A stretch of 54,914 nucleotides of DNA from Pseudomonadota bacterium (GTDB lineage Bacteria; Bdellovibrionota_C; UBA2361; OMII01): the NCBI GenBank assembly GCA_027485595.1, contig JAIXQT010000048.1:1-54914 (forward strand), written 5' to 3'. The stretch's first letter is position 1. Each line of letters opens with the position of its first letter. Position numbers and translations under genes: made by a program. Of the stretch, positions 26,697-35,448 are shown piece after piece. The notes under the pieces are model-generated. The model was not told where the DNA came from. It did no database searches and saw only the letters and a program-made list of their open reading frames with translations.

Positions 26697-28172
26697 TTAC
26701 CGACCGAACCGGTCAGTAAGCGCGTTTTCCAGGGACTGAGGCAGCCCACCGAAGGAGCCGTTTGACATCACCACGATGACGTCGTTGGTTCCGAGGTGCG
26801 CGAGAAGAAACTCTTCAATCGCCTTTGGATCGGGGAGAACACGTGATGACGTGCCCCCCTCCCCTATCTTGGCGCTCAACGTCTCAACATCAAGCAACTC
26901 CTGATTAGCGTCGATCTCGCGCGAGGCAACCTGACACAGCACCACTTCATCTGCGCTCTTAAAGGCAGAGACGTACGGATCCTGAAATACCTTACGGCGA
27001 CTCGTATTCGAGCGAGGCTCAAATATACCCCATATCTTTCTGCCGCGAAAAGCTTCTCGAATACCTGAGAGCGTTTCGCGAACCGCTGTTGGATGATGTG
27101 CGAAATCCTCGATAAGCGTTAGTCCGTGTTTATCGTACCGCACCTCTTGTCGACGCTTTACAGATTTAAAGGAAGCGACCGCTTCAGATGCCTTCTCAAG
27201 GGAATAGCCACCCATCATCGCAACGATAACCGCGACAAGAGCGTTTTTCGCGTTGTACACACCGGTCATCGGAATCGAAAAGGTGAACTCGCCGTGTGTT
27301 TCACTGCGGGCAGTAACGCGTTGAGAGAGGCCAACCTGCTCTCGTCGAACGATTGCGATATCAGCATCAGGGGAGCTTCCGAACGTTACAAGCCGACTCG
27401 CGACCTTGCCCCTTAGTTCCTCCACAAGATTCTTCACATGTGGATAATCGACACAGCACAGCACGATACCGTGCGGCGGCATCTTCATTACCATCTCGCG
27501 AAACACAGAGATGATACTCTCCACATTCGGATAGATATCTGCGTGATCATACTCGATAGCGTTAATGACGCAGATTTCGGGATGATAGAACGCGAACTTC
27601 GGCACCTTCGCGAAAAAGGCGCTGTCATACTCATCGCCCTCGACAACGCTGTACGCACCGCTACCGCGCGCGAGGCTCATCGGAAGGTCCTGCGCTATTC
27701 CGCCTACAAAATAGCTCGGGTCTCCCCCTAACTTTAAAAGTGTCGATGCGACGAGAGCCGTCGTTGTTGATTTACCGTGCGTACCGGTCACAACGATGGA
27801 GCGTTTCCCCTCGATAATCGTCTCATGCAACATCCGTGGGAAGCAGGTATAGGGTAGATTTCGCTCCTCAACGACCGTTACCTCAACGTTCTCGTAGCTC
27901 ACGGCGTTACCGATAACCACGAGGTCAACCAACGCGGGAACGTTCGTAGCAGCATAGCCCTTAAACAGGGTGACCGATGAATTCCGCAAAAAGCTCCCCA
28001 TCGGCTCATAGAAGTCCTTGTCACTTCCCGAAACGAGGAACCCCTGCTTGGTCAGCTCAACAGCGAGCTGCGCCATCGCAACGCCGGCGACCCCGATGAC
28101 GTGAATCCTGCTGCCTTTTGGAAGGGAGGAAAGGGAGGTGACATTGTCGATTGAGAAGTGGCTTTTCGGCAT
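26697..28172 (-). CDS. mpl: UDP-MurNAc:L-Ala-gamma-D-Glu-mDAP ligase Mpl
   Basis: 491 residues. Mur-ligase layout: N-terminal UDP-binding Rossmann domain (HVIGVAGVAMAQLAVEL), ATP-binding centre with the P-loop GTHGKSTTT (130-138), the EGDEYDSAFF motif and the INAIEYDHADIYP segment that are characteristic of Mpl rather than MurC, and the C-terminal domain with EDFAHHPTAVRETL. It is a cytoplasmic enzyme that reattaches recycled tripeptide to UDP-MurNAc in peptidoglycan recycling. A small membrane protein gene ends 9 bp upstream, suggesting an operon. Confidence 0.95.
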   Translation of the reverse strand: MPKSHFSIDNVTSLSSLPKGSRIHVIGVAGVAMAQLAVELTKQGFLVSGSDKDFYEPMGSFLRNSSVTLFKGYAATNVPALVDLVVIGNAVSYENVEVTVVEERNLPYTCFPRMLHETIIEGKRSIVVTGTHGKSTTTALVASTLLKLGGDPSYFVGGIAQDLPMSLARGSGAYSVVEGDEYDSAFFAKVPKFAFYHPEICVINAIEYDHADIYPNVESIISVFREMVMKMPPHGIVLCCVDYPHVKNLVEELRGKVASRLVTFGSSPDADIAIVRREQVGLSQRVTARSETHGEFTFSIPMTGVYNAKNALVAVIVAMMGGYSLEKASEAVASFKSVKRRQEVRYDKHGLTLIEDFAHHPTAVRETLSGIREAFRGRKIWGIFEPRSNTSRRKVFQDPYVSAFKSADEVVLCQVASREIDANQELLDVETLSAKIGEGGTSSRVLPDPKAIEEFLLAHLGTNDVIVVMSNGSFGGLPQSLENALTDRFGR

Positions 28173-28181
28173 AGTACCTTC

Positions 28182-28577
28182 CTACCACTTCAAGCGCTTG
28201 GCTATTTCGGAAATATCTTTGACCTGAGCGTAGGTGCCGCGAGCCTCGTTAACCTTGTGCATCACCTGATCCTTGAGGTTGGGGTTGTAATGAACCACCC
28301 CATAACCAATACCCGCGACAACCCCGATAAGAAGCACGCAGACCAGGGTAACCTGTCGCAAGGCCGCTGATGCCGAGACAAAGAGTGCATACGGAACGCT
28401 CCCCACGATAGTGAAAACGAGGAGCGCAAAAAGCCACAGAATCTTTCCACCGCGACCGAGGAGTGATGTGCCACACACCTCTACAAAAGCCCATATCGGC
28501 TGTACCAATAGGATAAAGAGAAGGGTCGGAACTAGGACAAGAGCGCACCCCGCCAGGATGATAAGGGCTGTGGTCAT
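28182..28577 (-). CDS. Small multi-pass membrane protein
   Basis: 131 residues from the ATG at 28577, preceded by AAGGAG seven bases upstream; a longer frame to 28706 is unlikely. Three hydrophobic segments are seen (TTALIILAGCALVLVPTLLF, KILWLFALLVFTIVGSVPYALF and VTLVCVLLIGVVAGIGYGVV), then an amphipathic charged tail. The KILW...GS.PYALFV pattern is reminiscent of short phospholipase-D-type N-terminal domains, but that is only a resemblance. It is placed directly upstream of mpl on the same strand. Confidence 0.65.
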   Translation of the reverse strand: MTTALIILAGCALVLVPTLLFILLVQPIWAFVEVCGTSLLGRGGKILWLFALLVFTIVGSVPYALFVSASAALRQVTLVCVLLIGVVAGIGYGVVHYNPNLKDQVMHKVNEARGTYAQVKDISEIAKRLKW

Positions 28578-28802
28578 ATGAGACTCCTTCTCGCGTAAGG
28601 GATATAGCGAAAATACTAGCGCATATGAGCCGAAGAGGAAAAGTCGGTGTTGTATCGACACAAACAGCCCGAGTACAAGGGGGTTGAGCACCTCATGAGC
28701 TCCCAATCCTCTTTCAACAGAGGTCTGTCACACTTCGTGTTTCCGACGCGGAGAGCCGACCTGACCGACCTTGCGTAGTTTCCGTACCAACCCTTCTACG
28801 GT

Positions 28803-29309
28803 ATGATCATCGGCATGAACACCCTCGTTGGCATCGTTTCTGACACCCATGAAGACGTCCGAATGATCGTGAAGGCGGTGAAGGTTTTCAAAGAACGCTC
28901 GCCTTCACTCATTATTCACTGTGGTGATATTATATCGCCTCCGGTGCTGGAGCGGTTCGCGGGACTCCCGCTCAAGCTCGTTTTCGGAAACAACGATGGA
29001 GAGCGCTCAGGATTAAAGAAGAAGTGCGGAGAGCTCGGATTCTCCGAGATAGATGACACCCTCATTTTTGAGCACGCGGGTAAGATATTTTTCGTAAACC
29101 ACGGAACGAGCGCTCGTGTAATCGACGAGGCGGTGACCACTCAACAGTATGATTATGTGCTGCATGGGCACACGCACATCCCGAGAGATGAAGTGATAGG
29201 ACGGACGAGAGTTATCAACCCCGGAGCGCTTTTTTCGGCCGACAGCTACACTATCGCGTTCCTACAACCGGAGACCGGTGTGGTTGAGTTCGTTGAGCTT
29301 CCAGAGTAA
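28803..29309 (+). CDS. YfcE/MJ0936-type metallophosphoesterase
   Basis: 168 residues. All calcineurin-like phosphoesterase signatures are present: GIVSDTHEDV (D14, H16), IIHCGDI, FGNNDGER, FVNHGTSA and the terminal HGHTHIPR. These ligate two metals and hydrolyse phosphodiesters. The short length fits the single-domain YfcE group. The substrate in vivo is unknown. ATG 28803 is used, though ATG 28815 is also possible; neither has a strong ribosome-binding site. It converges on the oxidase operon at a shared hairpin. Confidence 0.9.
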   Translation: MIIGMNTLVGIVSDTHEDVRMIVKAVKVFKERSPSLIIHCGDIISPPVLERFAGLPLKLVFGNNDGERSGLKKKCGELGFSEIDDTLIFEHAGKIFFVNHGTSARVIDEAVTTQQYDYVLHGHTHIPRDEVIGRTRVINPGALFSADSYTIAFLQPETGVVEFVELPE

Positions 29310-29327
29310 GTACGTCCCCATATAGCA

Positions 29328-29359
29328 AAGCGGCGTCTGGGTTTCCCCACACGCCGCTT
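29328..29359. terminator. Bidirectional terminator hairpin
   Basis: Perfect 9-bp arms AAGCGGCGT (29328-29336) and ACGCCGCTT (29351-29359), with inner GGG/CCC pairing in the loop, sit between the convergent phosphoesterase and ctaF stop codons (19 and 23 bp away). A T-rich stretch follows at 29371-29380 on the plus strand. Confidence 0.7.
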
Positions 29360-29382
29360 CTATAATCAGCAACTTTTTTCTA

Positions 29383-29769
29383 TTAGTGATGCGCCGAAGC
29401 TTTCGGAGCCGCTGGTGCCGATTCCTGTTGTCCTTGAGCGCCGAATGGAAGCGGATGAGAACGGAACGGATCGTCAGTAAAGATGCCGCCGATCATGATC
29501 GCAAGCAGGATGAAAGGTATCAGGATGTAGGTCCAAATGATCCGGTTCTCGTATTTGCCGTGCATGAAGATAGCGATAACAAGGCTCGCCTTCACTGATG
29601 CGATTACGAGGGCGCCTACGATATTCCACTTTCCAAGGTCGACTTGAGCGGCGAGCACCGTGATTACGGTGAGCACAAGAAGAGCTATGAGAACCTTGAG
29701 GAAGGTGCTCTCAGGAACTACGTGACCGATCTCCTCGTGGCCGTGCGAATGTGAGTTTGAATGTGCCAT
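29383..29769 (-). CDS. ctaF: Cytochrome c oxidase subunit IV (caa3-type)
   Basis: 128 residues with a His-rich N-terminus (HSNSHSHGHEE) and three hydrophobic helices (VLIALLVLTVITVLAA, IVGALVIASVKASLVIAIFMHGKYE, WTYILIPFILLAIMIGGI). The VKASLVIAIFMH motif is typical of the prokaryotic COX4 family. The C-terminus is Ala/Pro-rich and ends in HH. It is the last gene of the oxidase operon, 18 bp after subunit III, and is a structural subunit in the inner membrane. Confidence 0.9.
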   Translation of the reverse strand: MAHSNSHSHGHEEIGHVVPESTFLKVLIALLVLTVITVLAAQVDLGKWNIVGALVIASVKASLVIAIFMHGKYENRIIWTYILIPFILLAIMIGGIFTDDPFRSHPLPFGAQGQQESAPAAPKASAHH

Positions 29770-29787
29770 GTCTTAAATCTCCTAGTG

Positions 29788-30450
29788 CTATCCAACCAAG
29801 TAGAGGAGTGGGAAGAGGTAGATCCAGATGAGGTCTACCAAGTGCCAGTAGAGAGCGCCAAGCTCAACTGGGGTGTAATACTTTCCGGAAAACCGGTTGT
29901 TCATCGCTGGGCGAACTCCGTACCAGTACAGGAGACCCATACCGATGACGACGTGAAGAGCGTGAAGCCCTGACATGCAGAAGTAGAGACCCAGGAAGTT
30001 CTTATAGTGGTAGAAGTCTGAGTTCCACACGAATGGGAACATTCCGTGGTGAGCCTTCTCGGAGTACTCGTATCCCTTCACGAGAAGGAAGATAAATCCG
30101 GAGACGATGCTAATTCCGAAGTTCTTCACAACTCCGGCGTTATCTCCCTTTTGAGCCTTTGTTACGGCGACCGCGGCGGTGAAGCTCGAGATAAGGAGTA
30201 TTACGGTATTAAACCCACCTGCCCAAAGGTTAAGGTGCTTGCTCGCGTCATGGAACTCCGCCAAATGGTAGTACCGCATGACTGCAAAGCTGCAGAACAG
30301 CACGGCGAAAAGGAGAATTTCGGTTCCCAGGAAGAGCCACATACCGAGCTTTGCTGCTCCGTACGCCGTCGGCGTATCCATATGATGAATATGGGGTGGC
30401 TCCCCTGGGGGTACGTTGTGATCAACGATTGGATGGGCGACTGCACTCAT
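29788..30450 (-). CDS. ctaE: Cytochrome c oxidase subunit III
   Basis: 220 residues with five membrane helices, the short bacterial caa3/quinol-type form. Marks are KLGMWLFLGTEILLFAVLFC, the central GFNTVILLISSFTAAVAV and GLHALHVVIGMGLL near the C-terminus, ending ALYWHLVDLIWIYLFPLLYL. It stabilises the proton-pumping core in the inner membrane. It lies between subunits I and IV with small gaps (36 and 18 bp). Confidence 0.95.
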   Translation of the reverse strand: MSAVAHPIVDHNVPPGEPPHIHHMDTPTAYGAAKLGMWLFLGTEILLFAVLFCSFAVMRYYHLAEFHDASKHLNLWAGGFNTVILLISSFTAAVAVTKAQKGDNAGVVKNFGISIVSGFIFLLVKGYEYSEKAHHGMFPFVWNSDFYHYKNFLGLYFCMSGLHALHVVIGMGLLYWYGVRPAMNNRFSGKYYTPVELGALYWHLVDLIWIYLFPLLYLVG

Positions 30451-30486
30451 AACATCCCTGTTAAATAGTAAACCTTTCTTAATCTC

Positions 30487-32112
30487 TTAGTGGCCACGTC
30501 CTGTAGGCGTTCCGTAATTGTACGGCTCCTCGGTCACAACCGGGATCTCCGCGAAGTTCTCGTGGATAGGAGGTGACTGAGTCTGCCACTCTAAGCCATG
30601 AGAGTTGTACGGATTGCGCGGAGCCTTCACCTTCCCGAAAAGAGCGGTGTAGAGAAGGTTCGCAAGCGCAAAGGTGTAACCAAATCCGTTGAGGTACGCT
30701 CCAATGGTGGAGATGGTGTGCAACGTTTGGTACTCAGCTGGATAATCGTAATACCGACGAGGCATGCCATCCATTCCGAGCATGAACTGCGGAATGAAGG
30801 TGAGGTTGAATCCGAAGAAGAGCGCTGCGAACGCGAACTTCGAAACGGTCTCGTTGTACATCTTGCCCGTCATCTTCGGGAACCAGAAGTGAAGCGCTGC
30901 GATAAGTCCGATTACCGCTCCTCCCTGAATGGTGTAGTGGAAGTGCGCCACAACGAAATACGTATCGTGGTAGTACACGTCAACTCCAAGCATCGCGAGA
31001 TAGATACCGGTTGTTCCCGCTACCATGAAGAGGAACACGAACGCCATCGCGTAGAGCATCGGCGTCTTGAAGGAGATCGACCCCTTGTACATCGTGCTCA
31101 CCCAGTTGAACACCTTGATGGCGGTTGGGATAGCTACGAGGAAGGTAACGATCGAGAAGAACTTAGCGGAGAAGTCTGAAATACCCGCTACGAACATGTG
31201 GTGAGCCCACACGATGAATCCTACTCCCGCGATAGCCATCGAGGAGATAACGACCAACTTGTATCCGAAGAGTGGCTTACGGGAGAACACTGGAATGATC
31301 TCGCCGACAACTCCGAAGGCCGGAAGCACCATGATGTATACTACTGGGTGAGAGTAGAACCAGAACAGATGCTCCATAAGAACGGGGTCGCCGCCCTTGG
31401 AAGGGTCGAAGATTCCCGCGCCGAACCATCGCTCAGCGATGATAAGGAGAAGTGTCATTCCTACTACCGGTGTTGCAACGGTTTGAATAACCGCTGTAGC
31501 GTACGAAGCCCAGATGAACACTGGTAGTCGCATCCAGGTCATTCCAGGAGCCCGAAGCTGGTGGATCGTAACGATGAAGTTAAGTCCGGTAAGGATCGAG
31601 GAGAAACCGAGCACGAAAGCCGCGAAAACCATCAAACTTACGGAGGTTCCGGTCGTGGTGCTGTATGGAGCGTAGAAGGTCCATCCGGTATCAATCGGGT
31701 TGAACATCGCAACTGCCCCGATAAGGGCTCCGACCACATACACATAGTAACTGAGGAGGTTAAGACGGGGGAACGCCACGTCCTTCGCTCCAATCATAAG
31801 AGGAATCAGGAAGTTTCCAAGGGTCGCTGGAATACCCGGTACGACGAAGAGGAAGATCATGAACACACCGTGCATCGTGAAGAGGACGTTGTAGGTGTGA
31901 GGGTCCGTAATGATCGTTGGTCCTGCGAACGCCAACTCCGTTCTAACCAAGAGAGCGGCAACGCCACCCGCAAGGAAGAAGAGGAGAATGGTGAAGAGGT
32001 ATAAGAAGCAGATGCGCTTGTGGTCAGTGGATGTGAGCCATGACCAGATGCCCTTCTGCCAATTGAGGTAGTTTAACTCCTCGTTTACTGCTGCTGATGC
32101 GTGCGCTGCCAT
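30487..32112 (-). CDS. ctaD: Cytochrome c oxidase subunit I, A2-type
   Basis: 541 residues, 12 helices. Haem and copper ligands are visible: H81 in FTMHGVFM (low-spin haem), the H255-Y259 pair in SHPVVY (CuB histidine with cross-linked tyrosine), H304-H305 in WAHHMF (CuB), and the late VAHFHYTIQGG histidines. The D-channel glutamate of A1 oxidases is absent. The sequence is FYSHPVVY, with tyrosine-serine at 253-254, which defines the A2 subfamily of haem-copper oxidases. It reduces O2 to water and pumps protons. It follows subunit II by 12 bp. Confidence 0.97.
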   Translation of the reverse strand: MAAHASAAVNEELNYLNWQKGIWSWLTSTDHKRICFLYLFTILLFFLAGGVAALLVRTELAFAGPTIITDPHTYNVLFTMHGVFMIFLFVVPGIPATLGNFLIPLMIGAKDVAFPRLNLLSYYVYVVGALIGAVAMFNPIDTGWTFYAPYSTTTGTSVSLMVFAAFVLGFSSILTGLNFIVTIHQLRAPGMTWMRLPVFIWASYATAVIQTVATPVVGMTLLLIIAERWFGAGIFDPSKGGDPVLMEHLFWFYSHPVVYIMVLPAFGVVGEIIPVFSRKPLFGYKLVVISSMAIAGVGFIVWAHHMFVAGISDFSAKFFSIVTFLVAIPTAIKVFNWVSTMYKGSISFKTPMLYAMAFVFLFMVAGTTGIYLAMLGVDVYYHDTYFVVAHFHYTIQGGAVIGLIAALHFWFPKMTGKMYNETVSKFAFAALFFGFNLTFIPQFMLGMDGMPRRYYDYPAEYQTLHTISTIGAYLNGFGYTFALANLLYTALFGKVKAPRNPYNSHGLEWQTQSPPIHENFAEIPVVTEEPYNYGTPTGRGH

Positions 32113-32124
32113 AGTTACTACCCT

Positions 32125-33429
32125 TTATTTGAGCGTCTTTAAGTACTCAGTGATATCCGCCACGTCTTGATCCGAGAGCTTACCCTCGTACATAGCCGGC
32201 ATGACAGGACCATATCCTTGAACGATCTTAGCCGCAGGCTTATAGATCGACTCTTTGATGTACGCGTCGTCAACGGTAACTTCGCTACCATCGCTGATCT
32301 TCTCCTTACGTCCGTAGAGACCCTTAAATGATGGCCCAACCATCGCGGAGCCGTCGATGCTATGACACGTCGCACACATGTTCCCAGCGTCGTTGACGAG
32401 GGCCTTTCCTCGCTCTGCCGGCGTCATACCAGCTGTAGAAGCTGCGCTCTTCTTTGGAAGCGCCGGAGCAACCTCAACTTTTTGAGTGCCATCGAGCGTC
32501 TTCATGAACTCGATGAGACCAGTGATATCGTCATCAGAGAGCTGGCCCTGGTAGCTAGGCATACCCATCGCTGGATAGCCTTGAACCACTTTCGCCTGCG
32601 GCTGAAGAATAGACTCACGAATGTAGTTCTCATCAACCTTATAGGTCGAGCCATCTGCGAGCTTACCTTCCTTTCCGAAGATCTTAAGCCACGAAGGACC
32701 TACTCGCTGAGAACCATCCAAGCTGTGGCACGTTACGCACTGCTTAGAGACGTAGAGCTCTTTGCCACGATCCGATGGTTTGAGGGACGCGAGCTTACGA
32801 GCCTCGCTGTCATCAGCGAGCCATCGCTCGAACTCAGCCTTAGGAAGCACCTTGAGGCGAGCCAACATCTTGGAGTGCTCGTTTCCGCAGTACTCGGTGC
32901 AGAACACTTGGAAATCTCCGGTCTGGATGGGACGGAACCACTCGTAGGTGTAGCGGCCTGGAATCACGTCCGCTTTGGTTCTCATCACTGGAACGAAGAA
33001 GGAGTGAAGAACATCCTTAGCGGTCATGACGAGCTTAACCGGCTCGTCAACAGGAACAACAAGCTCGCCGGTTGTTTTCTTTCCGTTCTTGTAGGTGAAA
33101 TCCCACGCCCACTTACGACCTGTAACATTGATCTCCATCGCGTTCGCTGGAGGAGTGCGCAGCGCCACGAAGGAATCGTATCCAAGCCACGCGACCCAGA
33201 TACAGACGAGCGTTGGAAAGACCGTCCAGATAATCTCGAGGGTGTTATTTCCTTCAATTCGAGGGGTCTCGTGGTCCTTGCCATCACGTTGACGGTAGAT
33301 CACGGCGAAGTACAACATCACGCCAACGATCGCTACCGTACAAATGACGGAGAGAATCGTTACTACGTCATGGGCGTAATCTACCTTGTGTGCAAAGTCA
33401 GATCCTTGCTGTCCTAACAATCCCAACAT
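32125..33429 (-). CDS. ctaC: Cytochrome c oxidase subunit II with two fused cytochrome c domains
   Basis: 434 residues. Two N-terminal helices (about 24-46 and 64-86) are followed by the cupredoxin domain with CuA ligands H142, C177, C181, H185 and M188 (CTEYCGNEHSKM). Two class I cytochrome c domains are fused behind it: CVTCH at 231-235 with a methionine near 288-290, and CATCH at 352-356 with M410 in GPVMPAM. Ordinary caa3 subunit II carries one cytochrome c domain. Two suggest an extended electron wire in the periplasm. It is the first oxidase structural gene after the Sco chaperone. Confidence 0.95.
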   Translation of the reverse strand: MLGLLGQQGSDFAHKVDYAHDVVTILSVICTVAIVGVMLYFAVIYRQRDGKDHETPRIEGNNTLEIIWTVFPTLVCIWVAWLGYDSFVALRTPPANAMEINVTGRKWAWDFTYKNGKKTTGELVVPVDEPVKLVMTAKDVLHSFFVPVMRTKADVIPGRYTYEWFRPIQTGDFQVFCTEYCGNEHSKMLARLKVLPKAEFERWLADDSEARKLASLKPSDRGKELYVSKQCVTCHSLDGSQRVGPSWLKIFGKEGKLADGSTYKVDENYIRESILQPQAKVVQGYPAMGMPSYQGQLSDDDITGLIEFMKTLDGTQKVEVAPALPKKSAASTAGMTPAERGKALVNDAGNMCATCHSIDGSAMVGPSFKGLYGRKEKISDGSEVTVDDAYIKESIYKPAAKIVQGYGPVMPAMYEGKLSDQDVADITEYLKTLK

Positions 33430-33471
33430 ACCAGTCTCTTTCGTTACTCCAAAAAAATCCTTCCGGTCTCT

Positions 33472-34320
33472 CTAACTTACTGCCGAACCTCGGCGATTCC
33501 TGACAAAGAAATAGTAGACGAGACCGAGACCGATGAGCGTAAGTGCGCCGCCAACTCGAAGCAATCCTCGAACCGCCCACGTGTATCTACCTTTGACGGC
33601 ATCAAATCGGAAGCAGTAGAGCAAAAAATGATCTATAGCGGTACCGATGCCACCTTTAGAGGCTTCGACTAACGAGAGGCGCACATCCCACGAGGGGAAC
33701 ATTATCCCGGTGAAATATTGCGAGATGAGGCCGCTCGAGGTCAATATCATAACCGCCGCCGAGTGCGCAAAATCTACTCCATCTTTCGCGAACTTAAACC
33801 CCAGTTCGTTCATGAGCGCCGATACGTTCTCCGGCGTTCCCACTAGGTAGTGTATCGCGCCGCTCCCCGCGAGAGCATCTCCCTCCAATCGCGCGTTAAA
33901 TTTATCCATCACCGCTTTGGCGTTTGCGGGGGTCTCAGTTGGATCAAACCCCACCACGAGAACCGAGTAATCGTTGGATAGCTTCAACGGAAGCTCATTT
34001 AGAAGGTCATAGACTCCGTTCAGGAGGAGGCCACACAAGCGAGGACATTTATAATACACGGGAGCGATAACGATGGGCTTCCCCGGAAGTGCAAAATCCT
34101 TGAGTGGCTTCGCAACGCCGTTACTATCCGTGAAGGGTCGATTAAGATCAACCTGAGCCCCTAATTGCGTAAAGATACCAACATCTTGCGCGGCCATAGC
34201 CCCAGGATCTTCAATCGCCTGCGCCCTCATCGGAGCGAGGATTGCTGCGCAGCAGCACAAAACCACAAAGAGGATGGTGCGTCTGGCGTATGCAGAGAGG
34301 ATGGGGCCATAGATTGCCAT
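33472..34320 (-). CDS. SCO1/SenC-type copper chaperone
   Basis: 282 residues from the ATG at 34320, where a signal peptide begins (RRTILFVVLCCCAAILAP, cleavage near RAQA). A 41-residue upstream extension of the frame looks spurious. The thioredoxin fold carries the copper site CPRLC (two cysteines four apart, after APVYYK) and the histidine in VDFAHSAAVM. A C-terminal membrane helix (ALTLIGLGLVYYFFV) anchors it, as in SenC-like proteins of caa3 operons. It delivers copper to the CuA site of subunit II, whose gene starts 42 bp downstream. Its promoter region is shared with a DtxR-family repressor gene. Confidence 0.93.
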   Translation of the reverse strand: MAIYGPILSAYARRTILFVVLCCCAAILAPMRAQAIEDPGAMAAQDVGIFTQLGAQVDLNRPFTDSNGVAKPLKDFALPGKPIVIAPVYYKCPRLCGLLLNGVYDLLNELPLKLSNDYSVLVVGFDPTETPANAKAVMDKFNARLEGDALAGSGAIHYLVGTPENVSALMNELGFKFAKDGVDFAHSAAVMILTSSGLISQYFTGIMFPSWDVRLSLVEASKGGIGTAIDHFLLYCFRFDAVKGRYTWAVRGLLRVGGALTLIGLGLVYYFFVRNRRGSAVS

Positions 34321-34467
34321 GGTCTGCCAATCATCAGTCAAATCCAAAATCTTTTCAACCAACTGCCCCTCCTCTCGGCTCTTTATACCCAACATAACTA
34401 TCGCCAAACCATCATTACCCACACACCAACAAATGCTTGACATGCATAACTGCCATTAGTACCCTCC

Positions 34468-34499
34468 CAACTATAGTTGAGTAACTTTATCAACTATAG
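34468..34499. promoter_or_regulatory. Strong inverted repeat between sco and the DtxR-family gene
   Basis: CTATAGTTGA (34471-34480) and TCAACTATAG (34490-34499) form perfect 10-bp arms with a 9-base spacer. The left arm is itself inside a perfect 12-bp palindrome CAACTATAGTTG (34468-34479). The site lies 67 bp upstream of the DtxR-family gene and about 150 bp upstream of the sco start, in the divergent intergenic region. It is a good operator candidate for the adjacent repressor. This is inference from position and symmetry. Confidence 0.55.
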
Positions 34500-34565
34500 A
34501 TCTCCACGAAACCATGCCCCTCTGGCCCAACCAGCGCTGAGGGACCGTAGTGAAGAGGTAAGGTA

Positions 34566-34970
34566 ATGGATATTTGGAAGAAGTTCGAAGAGAACAATAT
34601 TACCCACAGTGCCGCTCATCACCTTCTCGCGATCCTTGAGCTACGAGAGAAGCGGGGATACGCCCGTGTAACAGACGTCGCTCGGGAGCTTAACATCACC
34701 ACGGGAAGCGCCTCCATCAACTTAAAGTCTCTCAAGGCTAAGAACCTTATTCTTGAGGACGAGAATAAATTTCTCGCGCTTTCTGAGGCGGGCGAAGCCG
34801 TCGCTCGGGCTGTGCTCATGAGAAAGAATATCTTGTACGATTTTTTGGCGAATATACTCAACGTACGACCAGAGCAAGCTGAGATAGACTCGTGCAAAAC
34901 GGAGCATCTGATCAGCGCCGAAACGGCGAAGAAGCTCCAGGAGTTCATCGAGGGATATCGCAAGAAGTAG
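34566..34970 (+). CDS. DtxR/MntR-family metal-dependent repressor
   Basis: 134 residues, the short form without the SH3-like C-terminal domain. An N-terminal winged helix (HLLAILELREKRGYARVTDVARELNITTGSASINLKSL, then a LSEAGEAVAR wing) is followed by the dimerisation/metal helix region with the family's ...C-x-x-EH-IS element (SCKTEHLIS). In DtxR/MntR proteins this region binds Fe2+ or Mn2+ and couples it to DNA binding. A perfect inverted repeat lies upstream. Facing the caa3/sco operon, it may adjust oxidase or metal-chaperone expression to metal supply. The metal cannot be told from the sequence. Confidence 0.85.
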   Translation: MDIWKKFEENNITHSAAHHLLAILELREKRGYARVTDVARELNITTGSASINLKSLKAKNLILEDENKFLALSEAGEAVARAVLMRKNILYDFLANILNVRPEQAEIDSCKTEHLISAETAKKLQEFIEGYRKK

Positions 34971-35011
34971 TCGGTTGCCGTTTTGAAACCTTAAGGATAA
35001 GACCACACACC

Positions 35012-35443
35012 ATGAAAGCCACTCTCAAGGAAGCGCTCAAAAGCGCGATGAAAGCTCAAGACAAGTTGCGACTTGAAACTATCCGTTCAGTGCTCAGTGA
35101 GATGCAGTACGAAGAGATGCAAAAATCCGTTGATGAGCTCGGAGCTACTGAGAGTCTTCAAATCGTGCAACGTGAGGTCAAGAAACGCCAAGAGGCGATT
35201 CAATTTGAAGAGCAAGCGGGCCGAGCTGAGCAGAAAGCTAAACTTGAGGCTGAGATCGCCATTCTCGAGGAATTCCTGCCCAAACAACTCTCGGCTGACG
35301 ATCTTGAGAAGATCATCGTGACCTTGAAGGAGAGCACCCCAGGACTCGCGCTCAACGTTGTCATGAAGCACCTCAAGGACAACTACGCCGGCCAATACGA
35401 TGGCAAGAGCGCAAGCGAGATCGCAAAGCGCGTTGTAGGGTAA
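35012..35443 (+). CDS. GatB/YqeY domain protein
   Basis: 143 residues from ATG 35012 (MKATLKEALKSAMKAQDK). An AAGGAT lies 14 bases upstream, rather far. The protein has the all-helical YqeY domain: LRLETIRSVLSEM, a long charged helix (KKRQEAIQFEEQAGRAE), EIAILEEFLPKQLS and the C-terminal GKSASEIAKRVV. The domain is shared with the tail of amidotransferase subunit GatB and is thought to contact tRNA; a free-standing role is unproven. A TTG-started gene follows 5 bp after the stop, so the two are probably an operon. Confidence 0.92.
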   Translation: MKATLKEALKSAMKAQDKLRLETIRSVLSEMQYEEMQKSVDELGATESLQIVQREVKKRQEAIQFEEQAGRAEQKAKLEAEIAILEEFLPKQLSADDLEKIIVTLKESTPGLALNVVMKHLKDNYAGQYDGKSASEIAKRVVG

Positions 35444-35448
35444 CCACC

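Noticed and set aside
30598-33417. Long plus-strand open frames opposite the oxidase genes
   Set aside because: They are antisense shadows of ctaC and ctaD, whose products have all expected catalytic residues.
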